A stretch of 64,000 nt of DNA from JAPLHP01 sp963720375 (lineage in GTDB: Bacteria; Chloroflexota; Dehalococcoidia; UBA2247; RBG-13-53-26): positions 1 through 64,000 of the forward strand of contig CAVRFM010000010.1 of NCBI GenBank assembly GCA_963720375.1, written 5' to 3'. Position numbers and translations under genes: made by a program. The stretch's first letter is position 1; each line of letters opens with the position of its first letter. The notes beneath the pieces are model-generated. The model saw only the letters and a program-made list of their open reading frames with translations. It was not told where the DNA came from and made no database searches. This document shows positions 35,358-44,211 of the stretch, in pieces.

Positions 35358-35538
35358 TCCTTCACCTCCGAACATATAGTATCGGATTCCACCGATGGTG
35401 ATCCGCGCTTACCTTGTGCAGGCGAATGCGAACTGGCACTCCACTTTGTGATGCCGTAGTTGCTGGGCGAGTCATACGAATGGGCCTGACAGGCTGTGGA
35501 CTTCGCCTAGGACAATACCACCAGAGAATAGAGGCTGT

Positions 35539-35575
35539 CAACGTCAGCTTGGATACAAAGGGTGGAGTACTCCGG
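35539..35575. repeat. Dispersed AGCTTGGATACA repeat, copy D
   Basis: Core CAACGTCAGCTTGGATACAA; the tail is diverged. It lies between divergent genes. Confidence 0.6.
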
Positions 35576-35697
35576 TGTTCGTTGTTGACCCGATTGGATC
35601 GCCTGTACTAAGATTCATGCAACCATTGCGGCAAGATAAAAGGGAATGTTGAGCAGCAGGGATTCGATCATGGCGAATGGGAGGGGCTGAGATAAGC

Positions 35698-36630
35698 ATG
35701 TACGAAGCTACAGCGCAGCTAATTCTTCTGGACAAGTTAGACTACGAGGTCTGGCTTCTCGATTTTCTGGCAAAGCGCCAGGATATGTTTGAGGGCGGCA
35801 CAGACATCTCGCTGATCAAGATCACGAGCGATGAGCCAGGCGCCCAGATCAATGTTTGCATTACTGAGCACATTGGCTCTGGCGCGGCTCAATCGATCAT
35901 GGACGCCATGATGCCTCTCACTTTTACAGCTTCCTACAAGATGCTAGATATGATCTTCGAGTGGATACTCGAAGAGAATTGGAGATCAGGGAACATCTCG
36001 AATGTCCCTTGGCGTTTTTCGGACAAGTTGAAGCTTCTTGCGAACAACTCCAAGCTCCAGTTTCCTCCTCTATTCATGAGCCAACAGTACCTTCACGTCT
36101 ACTCGGAGGCACTCTTTCGCCAACTGCTCCCGTATCGTGATGCGATCGTGCATGACAAGAACTTCTCCGTCTCCGGAGACACATTGACCATCTCCAGTTC
36201 CAAGAAAGGCACCAGCCTGACCTTGAGCCGTGTACAGATCGGCTGTCTAGTACGTTTCGTGATCGCTCTGGTCCGTGCCTTGGCAGGAGTCCTTGTAGTC
36301 GGCACTTACATAGACAATCTGCTTCGATATTACCTCGACGTCCTCGCGACGGCACATGGGCTGGCGACCTTCAATCAACAAATGCCGATTCTCGTGCATG
36401 TCAAACTCACCGTGCCCAAGCACGGCGATTCCTTCCCAGCGAATCTGAAGCAAGCACGAGATACCGTTACGCGCATCCATCCAGGCAAGTATGTGGTCTT
36501 CAACCTTACAGTGCTGGCAGTGGAGGGCGATAACCTCATTGCAGAGTGGTACTTTGCGGCAGAAGAAGTCCCGACTTCGGACTTGGTGACCTTTGGCGAG
36601 GAGTCTCACAAGACGCACCGAGTGAAGTGA
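35698..36630 (+). CDS. Unrecognised protein, possible HEPN-like motif
   Basis: About 310 residues, mostly helical in the first two-thirds and beta-rich at the C-terminus (YVVFNLTVLAVEGDNLIAEW). I do not recognise the family. The segment LLPYRDAIVHDKNF contains R-x4-H within a helical region, the pattern of HEPN ribonucleases, but one short motif is weak proof. The ATG at 35698 is chosen because GGAGGGG precedes it; the ATG at 35677 is an alternative. Confidence 0.55.
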   Translation: MYEATAQLILLDKLDYEVWLLDFLAKRQDMFEGGTDISLIKITSDEPGAQINVCITEHIGSGAAQSIMDAMMPLTFTASYKMLDMIFEWILEENWRSGNISNVPWRFSDKLKLLANNSKLQFPPLFMSQQYLHVYSEALFRQLLPYRDAIVHDKNFSVSGDTLTISSSKKGTSLTLSRVQIGCLVRFVIALVRALAGVLVVGTYIDNLLRYYLDVLATAHGLATFNQQMPILVHVKLTVPKHGDSFPANLKQARDTVTRIHPGKYVVFNLTVLAVEGDNLIAEWYFAAEEVPTSDLVTFGEESHKTHRVK

Positions 36631-36669
36631 CAGCCGCTCAGCTGTCACGACTGAGCCTCTCCTCTCTCC

Positions 36670-36870
36670 TCACACCGGGGTTCTGAAGACCGCCCAGTTG
36701 CTCTTTTTCGCCCAGTATTTCATCTTCGCCCAGGAATCCTTGATCTCCTCAATATCGGCTTCCCATCCATCTGCTCGTAATGCCTTCGCAGCAGCTTTTG
36801 CAGCAGGCTTAGTATCGAACGTCCCCGCTAGTGTCCCTTCTTGCCAGACTCCGTAGGCTTTCGCGCTTGT
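36670..36870 (-). pseudogene. Small basic protein lacking a visible start codon
   Basis: About 65 codons read cleanly from AKAYGVWQEGTLAGTFDTKP through AAKAAAKALRADGWEADIEE to SNWAVFRTPV and a stop. The composition and pattern are those of a real small protein. No ATG, GTG or TTG opens this frame near AKAYG, so the start is either mutated or out of frame upstream. Function unknown. The rest of the gap 36631-36975 holds nothing else I can recognise. Confidence 0.4.
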
Positions 36871-36975
36871 GACACCGGATGAGTTCAGGTCAAACAGAAG
36901 CAGGCAACTTGTGGTGTGCCTTGAGGGGGGAACTGAGGAAAAGACCGGGTATAGGCCAAGTTCTAAATAATGAAG

Positions 36976-37052
36976 TGGCGACCCCGAGGGGATTTGAACC
37001 CCTGATCTCCACCGTGACAGGGTGGCATGTTAGACCGCTACACCACGGGGCC
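36976..37052 (-). tRNA. tRNA-Asp(GTC)
   Basis: A complete cloverleaf on the minus strand: acceptor GGCCCCG / CGGGGTC, anticodon loop CTGTCAC giving GTC, T-arm AGGGG TTCAAAT CCCCT, discriminator G and an encoded CCA. Length is 77 bases. Confidence 0.97.
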
Positions 37053-37146
37053 AAGCTATTAATCAGACCTTCTCAGAAATCCTCACCTTTCCCTTCTTCC
37101 TGACGGAAGACACAGGATAAGGACCTCAAAGGTCTTCGATCATCAG

Positions 37147-37175
37147 AGTTTACCTTTACGAGGTTTCGCTGTCAA
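37147..37175 (-). promoter_or_regulatory. Probable promoter of tRNA-Asp
   Basis: TTGACA (37175-37170), 17 bases, TAAACT (37152-37147) on the minus strand, about 95 bases before the tRNA. Confidence 0.55.
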
Positions 37176-37178
37176 GAA

Positions 37179-37207
37179 TTGCTTCAACGTGCCGACAGGC
37201 ATATAAT
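37179..37207 (+). promoter_or_regulatory. Promoter of the rpiB-dxs operon
   Basis: TTGCTT (37179-37184), 17 bases, perfect TATAAT (37202-37207), 37 bases before rpiB. It stands back-to-back with the tRNA promoter. Confidence 0.7.
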
Positions 37208-37244
37208 ACAGGCAACAGTAAGGAACGTGAGTTAGAACAAAACA

Positions 37245-37685
37245 ATGCACATAGCCGTAGGTTGTGATCATAGAGGGTTGAATCTTAAACGCCTGGTAAT
37301 CAGTATTATCACCGAGAAGGGGCATACCTACCAGGATTTCGGCTCCTATGATGCAGCCAAGGTGGATTATCCCGACATTGCTCAAAAGGTGGCCGAGTCT
37401 GTGGCTGGAGGGCAATTCGTCTTTGGCATTCTGGTATGCAGCAGCGGCATCGGCATGTGCATAGCCGCAAATAAGGTCAGGGGAATCAGGGCCGCCACAT
37501 GCAACGACACCTTTTCAGCCCGCCGTGCCCGGCAGCATAACAACGCCAATGTGCTTTGCCTGGGTGAAGATATAGTGGGGCCAGGACTGGCTACGGAGAT
37601 TGTGCAAACCTTCCTGGATACCGATTTCGAAGGAGGAAGGCACTGCCAACGCCTGGAAAAAGTGAGGGCGCTGGAGGCAAATTGA
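37245..37685 (+). CDS. rpiB: Ribose-5-phosphate isomerase B
   Basis: A 146-residue enzyme interconverting ribose 5-phosphate and ribulose 5-phosphate in the pentose phosphate pathway. Family motifs are MHIAVGCDHRGLNLKR, DYPDIAQKVAESV, the active-site CSSGIGMCIAANKVRGIRAA (catalytic Cys about 66) and ARQHNNANVLCLGE. Length is normal. It leads a plus-strand operon that continues into dxs, linking pentose supply to isoprenoid synthesis. Confidence 0.95.
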   Translation: MHIAVGCDHRGLNLKRLVISIITEKGHTYQDFGSYDAAKVDYPDIAQKVAESVAGGQFVFGILVCSSGIGMCIAANKVRGIRAATCNDTFSARRARQHNNANVLCLGEDIVGPGLATEIVQTFLDTDFEGGRHCQRLEKVRALEAN

Positions 37686-37738
37686 GAGCCTCGATATGCG
37701 CTGTTAACATGGCATGACTTTAACACAAGAGGTTGAAG

Positions 37739-39631
37739 TTGAAGATTCTGGATAAGATCAATAGCCCGGAGGATTTGAGAGGATTGTCCCCTCAGCAGCT
37801 GGAAACCCTTGCTGCTGAACTGAGGGAGGAGCTGGTGAGCATGGTGGAGGCTAATGGGGGACACCTGGCCTCCAATCTGGGGGTAGTCGAACTGACCATT
37901 GCCCTGCACCGGGTCTTCGACAGCCCGAGAGACAAGATTATCTGGGACGTAGGACACCAATCATATGTCCACAAGCTGTTGACAGGGCGCAGAGAGCGCT
38001 TTTCTACACTCCGCCAGTACGGCGGCCTATCAGGGTTCACTGACCGCAGCGAAAGCCCCCACGATGCCTTCGGCGCAGGACATGCCAGCACCTCCATCTC
38101 GGCTGCCCTGGGGATGGCCATCGCCAGGGATCTGTCAGGAGAAGATTATCATGTAGTGGCAGTCACCGGTGATGGTGCCCTGACAGGGGGAATAGCGCTG
38201 GAGGGTTTGAACCAGGCAGGGCAATTGCGCAGCCGGATGATTGTAGTGTTGAATGATAACGGCATGGCCATATCGCCCAGCGTCGGCGCCATATCCAAGG
38301 TGCTCAGCAAGGTCCGTCTTGACGACCGCTTCCTTAGAGTCGAGAGAGGGCTGACCGAGGTGGCTACCAAGCTGCCCTTAGGTTATAGAATGGGCAAGCG
38401 AGTAAAGAGGGGCATCAAGGGTTTCCTGCTTCCCAGAATAACCTGGGAAGAACTGGGCTTCGCCTACCTGGGGCCTGTTGACGGACATGACATCGCTGCC
38501 CTTGAGGCTGTTCTCTCCCAGGCAAAGAGCTACGGTAAGGGACCTACCTTCATTCATGTCATCACCACCAAGGGCAAGGGATATCACCCGGCAGAGGTGG
38601 ACGCTGTCGGTTTCCATGGTATATCGGCAGGCAATGTCAAGAGCAACAAGGCTACCTATAGCGACATCATGGGCCAAACAGTGCTGCGCATCGCCCGGGA
38701 GAACCCCAAGGTAGTATTGATCACTCCCGCCATGCTTGATGGCACCGGTTTAGCTACCGTGGCCAAAGAGATCCCCAATCGCGTCTTTGATGTGGGGATC
38801 TGCGAAGAGCATGCGGTTACCTTTGCTGCCGGCCTGGCCACCAAAGGCTTCATTCCCATAGTGGCGGTATACTCAACATTTTTGCAGCGTGCCTTCGACC
38901 AGATAGTTCATGACGTTTGTATCCAGATGTTGCCTGTTGTTTTCGTCATCGACCGCAGCGGGATCGTGGGAGAAGATGGCAAGACCCACCAGGGGACCCT
39001 GGACCTTTCGTATCTCGGCTGCATACCCAATATGGTGCTTTCTGCCCCGAAAGATGAGAATGAACTGCAGCACCTGATCTACACTGCAGTGAAGGCAAAC
39101 CGCCCCATGGCGATACGTTACCCCAGGGGCTCCGGGCCGGGGGCAGCGCTGGAAACAAGCTTCCAGGAGCTGCCTATCGGCAAAGGAGAAGTGCTCCGCA
39201 GTGGGAAAGACGTGGCCATCCTGGCTCTGGGTGCCACAGTGTATCCCTCGCTGGAAGCAGCTAAGGCACTCTCGGATGTGGGGGTGGAGTGCACTGTGAT
39301 TAACGCCCGCTTCGTTAATCCTCTGGACTCCCAGCTTATCGTGGATACCGCCAAGAAGGTCAAACGGCTGCTTACAGTGGAGGAAAATGTTATTGCCGGT
39401 GGATTCGGCAGTGCAGTGATGCAGCTATTGCAGGACAACCGAATTCAGGATGTTCAAGTTAAGTGTCATGGTCTGCCCCCGGTTTTCATAGAGCACGGCT
39501 CCCAATCTATCCTTCGTTCTATATACGATCTCGACGCTCCGGGGATAGCCCACCAGGTTTTAAGCTCTTTCCCCGAGCTTCCCAGACATTCCCGAAAGCA
39601 GGGGCTGACGGTAGGTCCGTCACCTTCTTAG
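37739..39631 (+). CDS. dxs: 1-deoxy-D-xylulose-5-phosphate synthase
   Basis: About 630 residues. The thiamine-diphosphate enzyme condenses pyruvate and glyceraldehyde 3-phosphate, the first step of the MEP isoprenoid route. Seen are LASNLGVVELTIALH, the GHQSYVHKLLTGR region, the ThDP motif GDGALTGGIALEGLNQAG with NDNGMAISPSVGA, the pyrimidine-domain FDVGICEEHAVTFAAGLA, and the C-terminal transketolase domain. The TTG at 37739 has AGAGG six bases upstream; TTG 37733 directly abuts it. It is upstream of a polyprenyl synthetase, as in many genomes. Confidence 0.95.
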   Translation: MKILDKINSPEDLRGLSPQQLETLAAELREELVSMVEANGGHLASNLGVVELTIALHRVFDSPRDKIIWDVGHQSYVHKLLTGRRERFSTLRQYGGLSGFTDRSESPHDAFGAGHASTSISAALGMAIARDLSGEDYHVVAVTGDGALTGGIALEGLNQAGQLRSRMIVVLNDNGMAISPSVGAISKVLSKVRLDDRFLRVERGLTEVATKLPLGYRMGKRVKRGIKGFLLPRITWEELGFAYLGPVDGHDIAALEAVLSQAKSYGKGPTFIHVITTKGKGYHPAEVDAVGFHGISAGNVKSNKATYSDIMGQTVLRIARENPKVVLITPAMLDGTGLATVAKEIPNRVFDVGICEEHAVTFAAGLATKGFIPIVAVYSTFLQRAFDQIVHDVCIQMLPVVFVIDRSGIVGEDGKTHQGTLDLSYLGCIPNMVLSAPKDENELQHLIYTAVKANRPMAIRYPRGSGPGAALETSFQELPIGKGEVLRSGKDVAILALGATVYPSLEAAKALSDVGVECTVINARFVNPLDSQLIVDTAKKVKRLLTVEENVIAGGFGSAVMQLLQDNRIQDVQVKCHGLPPVFIEHGSQSILRSIYDLDAPGIAHQVLSSFPELPRHSRKQGLTVGPSPS

Positions 39632-39678
39632 GATAGTGTTTGCCCTATTTCAGGCCCCTTCGCTGTGAAACCAAAGAG

Positions 39679-40704
39679 ATGTCTTTACCTACTCCTTTCC
39701 ATAGATATCTGAACGAGCTGGAAGTAGAACTCAGATCGGTTCTAGGCGACAGCGCATCACCACTTTATACCATGATGCGCTACCACCTCGGGTGGGTTGA
39801 CGAGAGAGGGCAAAATCAGCAAAGCTCCGGTAAGTTGTCGCGGCCCACTCTGTGTCTGCTTGCCTGCGAGGCAGTGGGAGGCGACTGGCATTCAGCACTT
39901 CCGGCCGCTGCTGCTGTTGAGCTTATACATAACTTCTCCCTTATCCATGATGACATCCAGGATGGGAGCTGGGAACGGCGGAATCGCCCCACGGTGTGGA
40001 AAGTATGGGGTGAAGCACAGGCAATAAATGCAGGCGATTCTATGTATGTACTGGCACAGTTGGCCCTATTCAGGCTTAAGGGAACAGGCGTACCTTCACA
40101 GAAGATAATACTCCTCTCCAGGCAGTTGAATCAGGCCAGTCTTCGATTGTGCGAGGGGCAGTACCTTGATATTGAGTTCGAAAAATTCCTTGATATCGGC
40201 ATTGACCAGTATCTGGACATGATTGACAAGAAAACAGCCGCCCTCTTCGAATGCTCACTTCATTTCGGCGCTTTCCTGGGAACAGAAAACCAGGCGCAGA
40301 TCTCCTCGCTTTGTTCCTTTGGCCGAAATCTGGGCATGGCTTATCAGATACAAAACGATCTGCAGGGTATCTGGGGGGATAACGAAGGTGGTAAAGAAGC
40401 CCCCTATACCGATGTCAGAAGCAAGAAGAAGACTCTTCCTGTAATATATGCTCTACACAAGGCAGAAGGCATAGAAAGGGAGAGGTTTCTGAAGATCTAC
40501 AGCAAGGCAAGAATATCTCCCACTGACGTCGGGCGGGTGATCCGTATACTGGACAGCACAGGCGCCCAAGCCTATACAGAACAAATAAGGGACAAATACC
40601 ACCTTCAGAGTCTCAAGGACCTTAAGAAGGCACAGTTGCCTTCATCGGCCGCACAGGAATTGAGAGAGGTAGCCACCTTTCTTCTGGGACAGGAGGGTAA
40701 GTAG
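39679..40704 (+). CDS. Polyprenyl diphosphate synthase
   Basis: About 341 residues. It joins isopentenyl diphosphate to an allylic diphosphate to make a longer prenyl chain. The first Asp-rich motif is HDDIQDGSWERRNRPTVW (about 89-106). The second is YQIQNDLQGIWGDN, where the usual leading Asp is Asn; the Lys-rich SKKKTLPVIYAL follows. The ATG at 39679 (MSLPT) fits the family start. It probably makes the C15-C20 or longer chain for quinones, carrier lipid or carotenoids. Confidence 0.9.
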   Translation: MSLPTPFHRYLNELEVELRSVLGDSASPLYTMMRYHLGWVDERGQNQQSSGKLSRPTLCLLACEAVGGDWHSALPAAAAVELIHNFSLIHDDIQDGSWERRNRPTVWKVWGEAQAINAGDSMYVLAQLALFRLKGTGVPSQKIILLSRQLNQASLRLCEGQYLDIEFEKFLDIGIDQYLDMIDKKTAALFECSLHFGAFLGTENQAQISSLCSFGRNLGMAYQIQNDLQGIWGDNEGGKEAPYTDVRSKKKTLPVIYALHKAEGIERERFLKIYSKARISPTDVGRVIRILDSTGAQAYTEQIRDKYHLQSLKDLKKAQLPSSAAQELREVATFLLGQEGK

Positions 40705-41238
40705 ATGAAGACCTTCAACAAAAAGGGGGATAAAGGAGAGACAAGCCTCCTTTACGACATCAGGGTTCCCAAGTCAGACCCGCACTGCGAAGCCTGCGGC
40801 ACTATAGACGAAGTTGTGGCTACTCTGGGACTGGCCCGGGCTCTGTCCAAGAAAAAGAAGGTCCAATATATACTGCACAGTGTCCAAGAGGGCCTCTTCA
40901 TTCTGGCCAGTGAACTGGCTACGCCAGCGGAAGCATATCCCCAGTTCGTCCGCAAGCACCCGGTGATAAACGCCCAAAGGGTACAGCAGATAGAGGACTT
41001 CATCGATGAACTGGAAAAGGAAGTGGAAATGCCCAGGGATTTCATTACGCCGGGTGACAGCGCCGCCTCTGCGGTCATACACATGGCCCGTTCCATCGTC
41101 AGAAGGGCAGAAAGAAGAGCGGTCAGTTTGCAGCAGAACAAGCTGCTGCCGAATGAGGAAGTGCTCAAATACCTGAACCGCCTGGCCGATCTGCTATTCG
41201 CCCTGGCTCACTATGAAAACGTAAGTCCTGAGAAATGA
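40705..41238 (+). CDS. Cob(I)alamin adenosyltransferase, PduO type
   Basis: A 177-residue enzyme that attaches the adenosyl group of ATP to reduced cobalamin. Motifs are TKxGDxGxT-like NKKGDKGETSLL at the N-terminus, SDPHCEACGTIDEVVATLGL, the central FITPGDSAASAVIHMARSIV and RRAERRAV (active-site Arg), and LPNEEVLKYLNRLADLLFAL. The ATG directly follows the previous stop, and its own stop overlaps the hisA ORF by four bases, so these genes are coupled. Confidence 0.95.
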   Translation: MKTFNKKGDKGETSLLYDIRVPKSDPHCEACGTIDEVVATLGLARALSKKKKVQYILHSVQEGLFILASELATPAEAYPQFVRKHPVINAQRVQQIEDFIDELEKEVEMPRDFITPGDSAASAVIHMARSIVRRAERRAVSLQQNKLLPNEEVLKYLNRLADLLFALAHYENVSPEK

Positions 41239-41960
41239 GATGGAAGATGGAAGTAATCCCCTCCATTGACCTCAAGGGCGGCAGGTGTGTCCGCCTTTAC
41301 CAGGGTGACTACAAAAGAGAGACCGTTTTCTCAGACGACCCTGTGGGCACTGCCAGACAATGGGAGTCTTTGGGAGCTCCCAGGCTGCATCTGATTGACC
41401 TTGATGGCGCTGCAAAGGGTGAACCATGCCATTTGAAAGCGATCGGTGAAATAGCGGGAGCGCTCAAGATCCCCGTCCAGGTAGGAGGAGGTATCCGCCG
41501 GATCGAAGTGATAAGGCGATTGCTGAAAAAGGGGGTACAAAGGGTCATCCTTGGTACCGCAGCAGTGGAAAACCCCGTGCTGGTCAAGGAAGCCTGCCAG
41601 CAGTACGGTGAGGCCATCATTATCGGCATTGACGCCAGGGAAGGGTATGTCGCCACCCAAGGCTGGCAGAAGAAGAGTAATATCACGGCTTTAGAGCTGA
41701 TCCAACAGATGATAACACTCGGTGCAAGGCGGTTTATCTATACCGACATCCTGAGGGACGGCACACTCACCCAGCCGAACTTTGAAGCTATTGCTGAATT
41801 GGTTAAGGAGACAAGCCTCCCCATTATCGCCTCGGGCGGTGTCACATCAATAAGCCATCTCCGAAAACTGAGCCAGATCGGTGTGGAGGGGGCCATCATA
41901 GGCAGAGCCCTTTACACCGGAGACATAAAACTGGAGGAGGCACTGGCAGCCTTATACTAA
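41235..41960 (+). CDS. hisA: Phosphoribosylformimino-AICAR ribotide isomerase
   Basis: A 241-residue TIM barrel of histidine synthesis. VIPSIDLKGGRCVRLYQGDY gives the catalytic Asp of strand 1, and IYTDILRDGTLTQPNFEAIA the Asp of strand 5 (about 177). Phosphate-binding loops are QVGGGIRRIEV and ASGGVTSI. The Met at 41247 (MEVIPSID) is also a good start; the upstream ATG gives the ATGA overlap with the adenosyltransferase gene. The next gene in the pathway, hisI, follows after 39 bases. Confidence 0.93.
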   Translation: MRWKMEVIPSIDLKGGRCVRLYQGDYKRETVFSDDPVGTARQWESLGAPRLHLIDLDGAAKGEPCHLKAIGEIAGALKIPVQVGGGIRRIEVIRRLLKKGVQRVILGTAAVENPVLVKEACQQYGEAIIIGIDAREGYVATQGWQKKSNITALELIQQMITLGARRFIYTDILRDGTLTQPNFEAIAELVKETSLPIIASGGVTSISHLRKLSQIGVEGAIIGRALYTGDIKLEEALAALY

Positions 41961-41999
41961 AGATACGCTCAATACCATCGGCGGAAGGACGGTAGACAA

Positions 42000-42320
42000 A
42001 TGTTAAAGTTCAATGAAAAAGGGCTTATTCCGGCAATAGTACAGGATTTCGATTCCAACGAGGTATTGATGCTTGGCTATATGAACCGGCAATCTCTGAG
42101 CAAGACCCTGGAGACAGGACAGGTATGGTTCTATAGTCGCAGCCGCCAGGAACTGTGGCACAAAGGAGCAACGTCAGGCAACTATCTCAACCTGCAGGCG
42201 GTGCTAAAGGACTGCGATGAAGATACCCTGCTCCTTAAAGTGAAGCCAGCCGGACCTGTCTGTCATACGGGGAATAGGACCTGCTTCTTCCAGGAGCTAG
42301 AGCCGGAGGAAGGGCACTAG
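42000..42320 (+). CDS. hisI: Phosphoribosyl-AMP cyclohydrolase
   Basis: A 106-residue stand-alone HisI that opens the purine ring of phosphoribosyl-AMP. All metal and substrate motifs are present: VWFYSRSRQELWHKGATSGN, DCDEDTLLLKV, GPVCHTGNRTCFF. No HisE domain is fused. Its stop overlaps the stop of the convergent DUF1385 gene by three bases, leaving no room for a terminator. Confidence 0.95.
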   Translation: MLKFNEKGLIPAIVQDFDSNEVLMLGYMNRQSLSKTLETGQVWFYSRSRQELWHKGATSGNYLNLQAVLKDCDEDTLLLKVKPAGPVCHTGNRTCFFQELEPEEGH

Positions 42321-43193
42321 CTACCTGTCGGGGGATTATCTGCCTCGATAACTCCCTTCAAGGCAGAGATAGCTACTTCGACCTGGTCATCACTGGGCTG
42401 CCGAGTAGTCATCATCTGTAGAGCCAGCCCGGGAGCAAAGAAAACGCGCATCACCCGATTATCAGCATAACGAGCGCTGATGCGGGTGAATTCATAACCA
42501 AATGCAGCAATGACAGGCAGCAGCACTATGCGTGACACAAAGCGCAGCCACAGTGACTGATGCCCCAGGAGTGCAAAGATAATGATGGCAATAATCAACA
42601 CCGCGAAGAGGAAGCTCGTTCCGCAACGAACGTGAGCCGTAGAGTATTTTCTCACTGAGGCCGGCTCGAGGGGAGCATGGTCTTCGTAGGCATTGACTGT
42701 CTTGTGCTCCGCACCATGATAGGCGAAAATCTCCCTGATATCAGGTATGAGAGTTTATCAAGGCAAGATAGAGGATAAAGATGGCGATGCGGATAAGTCC
42801 CTCTATGATATTGCTCAGAATCGATGAATCGACGTTAATGAAATTGGCAATAAACATCGGAGCCAGAAAGAAGAGGGCGATAGCAAAGACCAGCGAGACA
42901 GCAAGTGCGCCCCACAATAAAGGGCCGGGAATCGAATCGCCTTCCTCTCCCAGGGACAAATCCGCCGATTGGAAGAGCACCTGTATGCCCAGAACCAGGG
43001 TTTCCACAAGGGCTACCACCCCCCGTACCAGCGGTATTTTCCTTATCCTTCCCGTGTAGGCAGACGGCACAGGCCTCGTGGTTAACACCACCTCGCCGCT
43101 GGGACGACGCACCGCCATCGACAGATAACGCCGCCCCCGCATCATCACGCCTTCGATGACAGCCTGGCCTCCGTAGTGGAAATCTTCCGGCAA
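42317..43193 (-). pseudogene. DUF1385 membrane protein, one frameshift
   Basis: About 291 residues when restored. The hallmark start YGGQAVIEGVMMRG leads to membrane helices; the frame breaks at an AAA run (42754-42756), and the other frame continues LIPDIREIFAYHGAEHKTVN, another family hallmark, into the last helices. One base removed makes it normal. DUF1385 proteins are conserved next to rpmE and prfA in many bacteria. The TTG at 43193 with AGGAG (43202-43198) is the start; upstream codons fall in the rpmE terminator. Confidence 0.85.
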
Positions 43194-43203
43194 GCTACTC
43201 CTT

Positions 43204-43243
43204 ACAAAAGAAGAAGAGAGCAGAAATCCTGATTTCCGCTCTC
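43204..43243 (-). terminator. Terminator after rpmE
   Basis: GAGAGC-GAAATC and GATTTC-GCTCTC (43216-43243) form a 12-bp stem with one A-C mismatch and a two-base turn; TTCTTCTTTTG follows on the minus strand. Confidence 0.8.
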
Positions 43244-43281
43244 TCAAGACTCACTTCAGGTGCTAACTCTAACTCGTACCT

Positions 43282-43512
43282 TCAGGACGATGTCCCAGCC
43301 TGTTCCTTAGTCTTAGCCCTATACCGTCTCTTGAACCGCTCTACTCTACCTGCAGTATCAACAATGCGCTGCTCACCGGTAAACATAGGATGGCACTTGC
43401 TGCAAATCTCGACCCTGATCAGCTTCTTCGTAGCACCAGTGATAAAACTGTTGCCGCAAGCACAGGTTACCTTGGCATCCGAATAATAAACAGGATGAAT
43501 CTTTTCTTTCAT
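43282..43512 (-). CDS. rpmE: Ribosomal protein L31
   Basis: A 76-residue L31. MKEKIHPVYYSDAKVTCACG and RVEICSKCHPMFTGEQRIVD hold the four zinc-binding Cys of the C+ form. The ATG at 43512 is the family start; the longer frame would overlap rpmA. Last gene before the terminator of the rplU-rpmA-rpmE unit. Confidence 0.95.
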   Translation of the reverse strand: MKEKIHPVYYSDAKVTCACGNSFITGATKKLIRVEICSKCHPMFTGEQRIVDTAGRVERFKRRYRAKTKEQAGTSS

Positions 43513-43516
43513 TATC

Positions 43517-43774
43517 TCATTCCACCGTGTAAACGCTGGCCCTTTTCTTGTCCTTAGCGGCAGGCTCAAACTTCACAACTCCATCGATGAGAGCAAAAAG
43601 GGTATGATCCCTACCCAGCCCCACATTCTCGCCCGGCCATATGTGCGTGCCTCTCTGCCGGACAATTATCGTTCCTGCCAGCACTGTCTGGCCACTGTAT
43701 CGCTTCACGCCAAGGTGCTTCGCCTGGCTATCGCGGCCGCAACGTGTGCTTGACGCACCTTTCTTGTGTGCCAC
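43517..43774 (-). CDS. rpmA: Ribosomal protein L27
   Basis: About 85 residues beginning with GTG as (M)AHKKGASSTRCGRDSQAKH, the conserved L27 start. GTIIVRQRGTHIWPGENVGL is the central motif. GGAGG lies nine bases before the GTG. The TTG at 43783 is too close to that site to be the start. Confidence 0.95.
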   Translation of the reverse strand: MAHKKGASSTRCGRDSQAKHLGVKRYSGQTVLAGTIIVRQRGTHIWPGENVGLGRDHTLFALIDGVVKFEPAAKDKKRASVYTVE

Positions 43775-43790
43775 TCCAATCAACCTCCAA

Positions 43791-44114
43791 TCATGATCCC
43801 TGGCCTAAGCTTATCTGCTTGATAGCCAGTTTGCTATAAAACTGACGATGTCCCTTCTTTCGGCGATACCTTGCCTTCGGCTTATACTTGAAGACAATAA
43901 TCTTATCGCCGCGTTCCTCCCCGAGGGCTTCAGCCAACACTTTGGCTCCCTCTACCAGCGGCTTGCCCACTATAACCTTCTCGCCATCAGCGACAAGGAG
44001 CACTCTATCCAATTCAACCTGACTGCCTTTCTCTGCAAGCAGCCGGTCTACCTCGATAGTCTGGCCTGGGGAGACCTTATACTGTTTGCCCCCGCTTTCA
44101 ACAAGTGCGTATAT
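43791..44114 (-). CDS. rplU: Ribosomal protein L21 with an apparent ATA start
   Basis: About 107 residues. The frame reads IYALVESGGKQYKVSPGQTI in the place of the usual MYAIVETGGKQYKV, then LDRVLLVADGEKVIVGKPLV and the C-terminal basic GHRQFYSKLAIKQI. The first conserved codon is ATA (44114-44112), six bases after a perfect GGAGG (44125-44121). No ATG, GTG or TTG fits upstream; the next start (GTG 44012... in-frame) would delete the first third. Either AUA initiates here or a G has been read as A. The gene leads the L21-L27-L31 unit. Confidence 0.9.
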   Translation of the reverse strand: MYALVESGGKQYKVSPGQTIEVDRLLAEKGSQVELDRVLLVADGEKVIVGKPLVEGAKVLAEALGEERGDKIIVFKYKPKARYRRKKGHRQFYSKLAIKQISLGQGS

Positions 44115-44211
44115 CTTCTTCCTCCGGATTGGTTAATGACTGAATCTTACTATTCTCCCATCTCACCTGTCAAGCTGCGCCGAGTGACCCCGAGGGCAGC
44201 TCAGCATGAGA

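Noticed and set aside
43194..43247. Extended N-terminus of the DUF1385 protein (MRERKSGF...)
   Set aside because: Those codons are the rpmE terminator hairpin; a TTG with AGGAG lies just downstream at the family start.
43791..44012. L21 as a 73-residue protein from the first standard start
   Set aside because: This would delete the conserved N-terminal third, which is present in frame upstream with an ideal ribosome site.
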